Below are positions 33,643 to 37,657 of a DNA stretch of 37,657 nt, in pieces. Source of the stretch: Alcaligenaceae bacterium (GTDB lineage Bacteria > Pseudomonadota > Gammaproteobacteria > Burkholderiales > Burkholderiaceae_B); contig JAJUIY010000004.1 of assembly GCA_029267415.1 (NCBI GenBank), positions 1-37,657 of the forward strand, written 5' to 3'. The first letter of the stretch is position 1; the number at the start of each line of letters is the position of its first letter. The position numbers and the translations under genes were made by a program. Under the pieces are notes generated by a model, which saw nothing but the letters and a program-made list of their open reading frames with translations, was not told where the DNA came from and did not search any database.

Positions 33643-34327
33643 CACGGATATCCACGTACGGTGCGCGCCCTCGGTAGTGCGACGAAAACGGTGTGCCCGG
33701 GTGGAAAATATGGATGGTACGCATGCCCAGTTGGTGAGCGGCCTGCAAGTTGCGTAAAGTATCTTCCACCAAGACGACGTCGCGCGCGGGCACATCAAGG
33801 CGCGCCAGCACCTGCTTCATCATCGCGAGCGACGGCTTGGGCCGGATACGGCCCTGCAGGTTCATGTGGTCAATTGCCCATAATGCTTCAAATTGGGGCA
33901 GTAGCCCAAGGGTGTCCAGCACCACGCGCGCATAGCCTTCAGGCGCGTTCGTCAGTAGTATTTTTCGGCCGGGAAACTGCGCAAGCTTTTGCGACAGCCC
34001 GGTTTCGGCGTGTACTAGCGGCCGAGCGTCAAAGTCGTGGCTCAAACGTAAAAACTCGTGGGGATCAGCGTTGTGATGGCGTACCATGCCGATAACGGTG
34101 GCCCCGTAGCGTTTCCAGTATGCAATGCGCAGTTTGTCGGCCGTTTCCAGGTCGCAACCCGCCATGCGCGCTACCGCCTGCTGCATGGCCGTGTCAATGT
34201 GCTGAAATATGGCCCGCGACGAATCATGCAAGGTGTTGTCGAGGTCAAACAGCCACACTTTGGGTGCGTGTATGCCCGCGCGATAGCGGGGCCGATGCAG
34301 CGGGCGCGTGCGACGCAGCGGCGTCAC
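33572..34327 (-). CDS. HAD-family hydrolase, pyrimidine 5'-nucleotidase type
   Basis: A 251-residue haloacid-dehalogenase-fold phosphatase of the Sdt1/Ppm1-like subgroup, probably dephosphorylating pyrimidine nucleoside monophosphates. Motif I is WLFDLDNTLHDSS (nucleophile Asp28, acid/base Asp30), motif II is ILLTNAPEGYA, the motif III lysine is in RIRPKPSLAMM, and motif IV is VLVEDTLRNLQAAH. An N-terminal Arg-rich stretch of about 20 residues precedes motif I. The start is a GTG three bases after the argB stop (TAAGTCGTG), suggesting coupling. The argB-HAD pairing is common in beta-proteobacteria. Its 3' end runs 71 bp into moeB on the other strand. Confidence 0.88.
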   Translation of the reverse strand: MTPLRRTRPLHRPRYRAGIHAPKVWLFDLDNTLHDSSRAIFQHIDTAMQQAVARMAGCDLETADKLRIAYWKRYGATVIGMVRHHNADPHEFLRLSHDFDARPLVHAETGLSQKLAQFPGRKILLTNAPEGYARVVLDTLGLLPQFEALWAIDHMNLQGRIRPKPSLAMMKQVLARLDVPARDVVLVEDTLRNLQAAHQLGMRTIHIFHPGTPFSSHYRGRAPYVDIRVNSLGQLLQVPAAWRILGNQDHA

Positions 34328-34330
34328 GAC

Positions 34331-35227
34331 TTAGTGCGTAATCATGGTGCCCACGCCTTCATCCGTCAGGATTTCCAGGAGCAGGCTGTGGGGAACCCGA
34401 CCATCAATGATGTGTACGGAATTGACCCCGTATCGGGCGGCGTCAACCGCCGAGGCAATTTTTGGGAGCATGCCACCGGAGATTGTTCCGTCGGCAAAGA
34501 GCGTATCGATGGTGCGTGCCGACAGGCTGCGCAGCAGCTCGCCGCCCTTGTCCAAAACGCCCGGTGTGTTCGTCATCATGATCAGTTTTTCGGCACCCAG
34601 TACCTCGGCCATCTTGCCGGCCACCAAGTCGGCATTGATGTTATAGGCTGTGCCGTCTTCACCGTAGCCGATCGAAGAAATGACCGGAATGAACTGGTCG
34701 TCTTGAAGGGCCCGGACCACGGCGGGTTCGATGCGAGTAATATCGCCCACGAAACCGATATCGAGCCATTCGCCGGGGCGCTCAGCGTCTTCGACCAGTT
34801 TCTTGGTTGCCTGGATAAGGCAGCCATCTTTGCCCGTAAGGCCCACCGCCTTGCCACCGGCCTCGTTGATCATCATGACGATATCTTGTTGAACCTGGCC
34901 GCCCAGCACCCATTCGACCACTTCCATAGTTTCGGCGTCGGTAATGCGCATACCCTGTACAAACGCCCCTTCTTTGCCAATACGCTTGAGGGCCTGGTTG
35001 ATTTGTGGCCCGCCGCCGTGCACGATGACAGGCTTTAGACCCACCAGCTTGAGCAAGACGACGTCGTGGGCGAAGCTGCGCTGTAGTGCTTCGTCGGTCA
35101 TGGCGTTGCCGCCGTATTTGACCACAACGGTTTTACCGTGAAAGCGGCGAATGTACGGGAGTGCTTCAGATAATACTTCGGCTTTGACCGTGGAAGAGTG
35201 TGAAGATGTGGGGTTGGCTGTGCTCAT
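34331..35227 (-). CDS. argB: Acetylglutamate kinase
   Basis: Phosphorylates N-acetylglutamate, the second step of arginine synthesis. The product has 298 residues. An N-terminal helix ([17 protein letters not shown]), of the kind found in arginine-inhibited hexameric enzymes, is followed by [11 protein letters not shown] with the catalytic lysine, [36 protein letters not shown], and [15 protein letters not shown]. The C-terminal [19 protein letters not shown] is also typical. Feedback inhibition by arginine is inferred from the helix and length. It lies 20 bp after the thioredoxin-like gene and 3 bp before the HAD gene. Confidence 0.97.
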   Translation of the reverse strand: MSTANPTSSHSSTVKAEVLSEALPYIRRFHGKTVVVKYGGNAMTDEALQRSFAHDVVLLKLVGLKPVIVHGGGPQINQALKRIGKEGAFVQGMRITDAETMEVVEWVLGGQVQQDIVMMINEAGGKAVGLTGKDGCLIQATKKLVEDAERPGEWLDIGFVGDITRIEPAVVRALQDDQFIPVISSIGYGEDGTAYNINADLVAGKMAEVLGAEKLIMMTNTPGVLDKGGELLRSLSARTIDTLFADGTISGGMLPKIASAVDAARYGVNSVHIIDGRVPHSLLLEILTDEGVGTMITH

Positions 35228-35247
35228 GACTATTGTTGTTTGCAGAC

Positions 35248-35739
35248 TTAACCGGCCAGGGCCTGGTTGACCGTGGCGATGAAGGTTTCCTTGTCGTAGT
35301 TGCCCAGATAACGCTTGATAATATGCCCTTGCTTGTCGACCAGGAACGTGGTGGGCGTCATTTTGACGTCGTTGAAGGCCTTGGCCAGGCTGCCGTCCGT
35401 ATCCATGCTGACGTGAAATGGCAGCTGGCGTGATTCGGTAAAGTTACGCACGTACGATTCTGGGTCGTGCTTCATGGCGACGGCAATGGTTTCAAAGCCC
35501 TTGGGAGAGAACTGTTTATAATAGTTGATGGTGTCGGGCATTTGTGCAACGCAGGTGGTGCAATCGGTTGCCCAAAACTTGACCATCACAACCTTGCCGC
35601 GAAGGTCATTGGTGGTGATTTGTTGTCCGTCGAGCGTGGTGAAGGTGACATCCGGCATTTTGTTGCCCGAGTCGGCCGAGCATGCGGCCAGCACCAGTGC
35701 GGTAAGCAGTGCAGAAAAAAGAAGACATAAACGTTTCAT
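35248..35739 (-). CDS. TlpA-like thioredoxin-fold lipoprotein
   Basis: A 163-residue protein with a lipoprotein signal: [11 protein letters not shown] places the lipidated Cys at 20. A redoxin/TlpA-type domain follows, with [19 protein letters not shown] carrying a Cys60-x-x-Cys63 active site and the cis-Pro segment [15 protein letters not shown]. It probably acts as a periplasmic thiol reductase or oxidant-handling protein anchored to a membrane. The TDCTTC active site differs from the usual WCPPC of cytochrome-c maturation proteins. The start at 35739 gives the clean signal MKRLCLLF; an upstream in-frame start at 35799 would bury it. Confidence 0.88.
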   Translation of the reverse strand: MKRLCLLFSALLTALVLAACSADSGNKMPDVTFTTLDGQQITTNDLRGKVVMVKFWATDCTTCVAQMPDTINYYKQFSPKGFETIAVAMKHDPESYVRNFTESRQLPFHVSMDTDGSLAKAFNDVKMTPTTFLVDKQGHIIKRYLGNYDKETFIATVNQALAG

Positions 35740-35761
35740 GGTTGTCACGCAGAGTAATACG

Positions 35762-35783
35762 CCCGGCAGCCAAGCTGCCCGGG
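35762..35783 (-). terminator. Hairpin after the BON-domain gene, possible terminator
   Basis: CCCGGCAGC (35762-35770) and GCTGCCCGGG (35774-35783) form a stable stem with a 3-nt loop, 29 bp beyond the BON gene stop. Only a weak T-containing stretch follows on the minus strand, so Rho-independent termination is possible but not clear. It separates the SIS/BON pair from the thioredoxin-like gene. Confidence 0.35.
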
Positions 35784-35811
35784 CCGGGGTAACGGCCAAT
35801 GCGCCGTGTGT

Positions 35812-36516
35812 TTATTGCACGGGCAAGGCCTGAACTTCAGATTCGGGGGCTGTTTCAGCCGGGGTGGACGCCGGAGCGGACTGTTGGGGCTGAGCGCTAT
35901 TGTCCAGAGGGTCAATGAGGCTTTCCGGCGACACAATATGGAAAAGCTTGACGACTTTATTGACGCCCCGGACACCGGAGGCGGCAATCGCCGCACGCTG
36001 CCCTTCGTCGTTGGTTACTTTGCCCAGTAAGTAGACGACGCCTCGTTCAGTGGTTACGTTAATTGTACGACTAGGCACTTCGCGTGTGTTGATCAGTGCC
36101 GTCTTGACCTTTGATGTAAGCCAAGTATCGTTGCTTCTGACACTGATCGGGGTGACTTCGCCTACCCGCAGTTCGTTCACCACGCGCTGTACTTTTTCGA
36201 CCTTTTCAGCCGCCTCACCGGCTTGCTGTTTGGCTTGTTCCGTGGGGACGTCGCCTGTCAGCAGTACCAGGCCGGCATACGAGGCGGCATTGACGCGTGC
36301 CGTGCCTTCGAACAGGCGCCGCATTTCGGCCGCCACTTTCATTTCGATTGCCTGATCTTCGACCTGTTCGCCCACGGTACGGCGGTCGGTGGCCACGATG
36401 GCCGTGGTAGCCGCCGTGCCGCCTACCACAAGGGCGCCGCAACCGGACAAAATTGAGGCACACAGCACCGCGGAACCCAGCAGTACCCGGCGTGTTGAAC
36501 GAAATGGTGTCTTCAT
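35812..36516 (-). CDS. dolP: BON-domain outer-membrane lipoprotein, DolP (YraP) type
   Basis: A 234-residue lipoprotein. The signal MKTPFRSTRRVLLGS leads to the lipobox ILSGC (Cys26). Two BON domains follow: the first around IEMKVAAEMRRLFEGTARVN to VVNELRVG, the second around SNDTWLTSKVKTALINTREV to VRGVNKVVKLFHIV. Known DolP-type proteins localise to the outer membrane and division site and support envelope integrity. The Pro/Ala/Gln-rich C-terminal tail (about 200-234) looks disordered. Its start shares one base with the stop of the SIS gene (TAATG), as in the conserved diaA-dolP pair. Confidence 0.92.
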   Translation of the reverse strand: MKTPFRSTRRVLLGSAVLCASILSGCGALVVGGTAATTAIVATDRRTVGEQVEDQAIEMKVAAEMRRLFEGTARVNAASYAGLVLLTGDVPTEQAKQQAGEAAEKVEKVQRVVNELRVGEVTPISVRSNDTWLTSKVKTALINTREVPSRTINVTTERGVVYLLGKVTNDEGQRAAIAASGVRGVNKVVKLFHIVSPESLIDPLDNSAQPQQSAPASTPAETAPESEVQALPVQ

Positions 36517-37109
36517 TACAGCGGATCTCCCAGAAGAAGAGCGTCGATCCCGTCACACAGTGCATGCAGCAACAAGATATGGACTTCTTGTATACGCATG
36601 GTGCGGTCGTGCGGGACGCATAAGTGGACATCAGTGTCGAGAAGCAAATCGGTGATCAGCCCGCCACCCTTGCCAGTCAGTGCAACAATGGACATTTCGC
36701 GGTCGTGGGCGGCCTCGATAGCATGCACAACGTTGTGCGAGTTGCCGCTGGTGGAGATGGCGACCAGGACGTCCCCGGGTTGACCCAATGCTTCCACTTG
36801 CCGTTTGAAAACGGTGTCAAAGCCGTAGTCATTGCCGACAGCCGTAAGAATGGACGTATCCGTGTTGAGTGCGATGCCGGCCAATGGAAGCCGGTCGCGT
36901 TCAAAGCGGCCAACTAGTTCAGCAATGAAATGCTGGGCGTCGGCGGCCGAGCCGCCATTGCCGCAGGCCAGAATACGGCCATTGTTGATCAGCGTGTTGA
37001 ACAGCAGGTCGACCGCCTGGGACAGCGGTGCTGCCAGCTCGCGTGAACTGGCTTTGAAAGTATCAATAGCATCGTTGAAGTGCGATGCCATGCGGGACGT
37101 CATATCCAT
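36516..37109 (-). CDS. diaA: SIS-domain protein, DiaA/GmhA type
   Basis: A 197-residue sugar-isomerase-fold protein. It shows ILACGNGGSAADAQHFIAEL (about 45-64), VAISTSGNSHNVVHAIEAA and TGKGGGLITDLL, ending with IQEVHILLLHALCDGIDALL. The family includes phosphoheptose isomerase GmhA (lipopolysaccharide heptose) and the DnaA-binding DiaA. The neighbouring dolP-type gene favours DiaA, but sequence alone does not separate them. The start may be 37109 or the ATG at 37103; a weak GAG element lies upstream. A CATAAT hexamer at 37144-37149 is a possible -10 box. Upstream, where yraN is expected, there is an insertion sequence instead. Confidence 0.82.
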   Translation of the reverse strand: MDMTSRMASHFNDAIDTFKASSRELAAPLSQAVDLLFNTLINNGRILACGNGGSAADAQHFIAELVGRFERDRLPLAGIALNTDTSILTAVGNDYGFDTVFKRQVEALGQPGDVLVAISTSGNSHNVVHAIEAAHDREMSIVALTGKGGGLITDLLLDTDVHLCVPHDRTMRIQEVHILLLHALCDGIDALLLGDPL

Positions 37110-37310
37110 AAACTCTATTGTCTCATGTTCGGGGCGTATCGCTATTATGAAACGTAATTTTGAAACGTGCATGCCGGCGCCGCGCCGAATGTCGAGAGGG
37201 GGTTGCTGCCCGCCGCAGGCGCCTGGGTAAAGTCCGCCCTGTCGTGACGGGTATTTGGCCATGGTGGCGTGGACCGAACCCCTGGTTTGACGGACCCGGT
37301 GCGCGGCAAG

Positions 37311-37330
37311 CCCCGCCGTTCAGGGCGGGG
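37311..37330. repeat. Terminal hairpin of an IS200/IS605-family element
   Basis: Perfect 7-bp arms CCCCGCC / GGCGGGG enclose GTTCAG. Hairpins of this size at the ends are the recognition structures for single-strand transposition by TnpA in this family. It lies 35 bp beyond the tnpA stop codon. Whether it is the left or right end depends on gene order outside the window. Confidence 0.7.
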
Positions 37331-37341
37331 AAGGATAGCGC

Positions 37342-37358
37342 GGACGGCGTAGCCGTCC
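37342..37358. repeat. Second hairpin next to the tnpA stop codon
   Basis: GGACGGC-GTA-GCCGTCC is a perfect 7-bp stem with a 3-nt loop, 7 nt beyond the tnpA stop. It may be a subterminal structure of the element or a terminator-like stem protecting against read-through. Confidence 0.6.
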
Positions 37359-37365
37359 CTGTGAT

Positions 37366-37657
37366 TCAGTGAGGCGTCCGTTGCTGTTCAATGTATTGGC
37401 GAACGATGGCAATCGGCGCACCACCACAGGATGAGGCGAAGTAGGATGGCGACCAGAGTGCGCCCTTCCAGCAGCGTTTCTGGATGTCTGGCCGCTCCTT
37501 ACGCAGCAGGCGGCTGGAAACGCCCTTGAGGCTGTTCACGGGGTTGGAAACGGCCACCTTCGGAGGATATTCCACTAACAGATGAACGTGATCGTCCTCG
37601 CCGTCCATCTCGATTAGTTGCGCCTCGAAGTCAGCGCAGGTCTTGGCGAAGATCGAG
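37366..37657 (-). mobile_element. tnpA: IS200/IS605-family transposase TnpA, 5' part cut by window edge
   Basis: C-terminal 97 codons of a Y1 single-strand transposase, which cuts and joins DNA at subterminal hairpins. The HUH metal-binding motif is in DGEDDHVHLLVEYPPKVAV. The conserved NSLKGVSSRLLRKERPDIQ and GALWSPSYFASSCGGAPIAI follow, and the catalytic tyrosine is in VRQYIEQQRTPH. The frame is open to the last base and reads SIFAKTCADFEAQLIEM upstream of the internal ATG at 37608, so the real start is outside the window. No mutation is visible, so the gene may be functional. A tnpB gene and its guide RNA, often carried by such elements, could lie beyond the edge. Confidence 0.93.

Larger units (their letters stand above)
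37110..37365. other. Gap between the SIS gene and tnpA, containing the insertion-sequence end
   Basis: The first part (37110 to about 37286) is probably chromosomal and holds the SIS gene promoter; no YraN-like coding remnant is visible in the minus frames. The second part contains two strong hairpins of an IS200/IS605-type end. TTGA at 37287-37290 (TCAA on the minus strand) could be the cleavage tetranucleotide, but this is a guess. Confidence 0.5.

Noticed and set aside
34058-35038. A 326-codon open frame on the plus strand opposite argB and the HAD gene
   Set aside because: Both minus-strand genes are unmistakable, and GC-rich codon use produces long antisense frames. The antisense translation shows no recognisable domain.
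37110-37262. Remnant of yraN or an N-terminal extension of the SIS gene
   Set aside because: The in-frame extension to 37262 has no YraN or SIS character, and other frames show no conserved stretch.
1-37657. CRISPR arrays, tRNA/rRNA genes, prophage or toxin-antitoxin modules
   Set aside because: No regularly spaced repeats, no cloverleaf-like sequence, and no phage or toxin motifs were recognised on reading both strands. A covariance-model search was not possible, so short RNAs could be missed.

Overview
The window is a gene-dense, GC-rich stretch of a bacterial chromosome. Its gene content and order (dprA / def-fmt-rsmB-DUF4390-ntrYX; comF-trmL / gpsA-secB-grxC-rhodanese; gpmA-envC-ctpA-moeB; a SIS-domain gene followed by a BON lipoprotein gene) fit a betaproteobacterium of the order Burkholderiales, most likely family Alcaligenaceae (Bordetella/Pusillimonas-like). 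This is inferred from remembered gene order and protein style; no search was run. Most of the window is core chromosome. The exceptions are the trehalose gene at the left edge, the transporter/ligase block, and an insertion sequence at the right edge.

Layout. (1) 1-2725: 3' part of treY (malto-oligosyltrehalose synthase), cut by the window edge, convergent with gdhA (glutamate dehydrogenase, 2749-4038). A Crp/Fnr-type regulator lies upstream of gdhA on the same strand, followed by a 309-bp gene-free stretch. (2) 5202-13672, all on the minus strand: a catabolic uptake block read in the order AMP-forming acyl-CoA ligase - livG - livH - livM - livK - livF - PaaK-like ligase. The two ligases bracketing a complete branched-chain-type ABC importer suggest that the importer takes up a carboxylic acid that is then activated to a CoA thioester. 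(3) 13916-16848, minus strand: a small membrane protein with a PH-like tail, HMG-CoA lyase (mvaB), and dprA. (4) 17013-24212, plus strand: def, fmt, an extra SAM methyltransferase, rsmB, a DUF4390 gene, ntrY and ntrX. Most junctions are overlaps or gaps of 2-16 bp, so this looks like one transcription unit. ntrY carries a clear frameshift at an A6 run near its 3' end, and the NtrX-like regulator lacks the AAA+ domain. (5) 24252-28989: bioC-like (minus), comF-trmL (plus), then gpsA-secB-grxC-rhodanese (minus). (6) 29078-33642, plus strand: gpmA-envC-ctpA-moeB, mostly overlapping. (7) 33572-37109, minus strand: a SIS-domain gene and a BON lipoprotein gene, a thioredoxin-fold lipoprotein, argB, and a HAD phosphatase whose 3' end overlaps moeB. 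(8) 37287-37657: one end of an IS200/IS605-family insertion sequence, with part of its tnpA gene and two strong hairpins.

I see no CRISPR array, tRNA, rRNA, prophage or obvious defence system. The observations most worth a second look are the ntrY frameshift, the ligase-bracketed Liv transporter (including a PaaK-like protein whose usual adenylation P-loop is replaced), the extra methyltransferase inside the def-fmt-rsmB operon, and the insertion sequence next to the SIS-domain gene.
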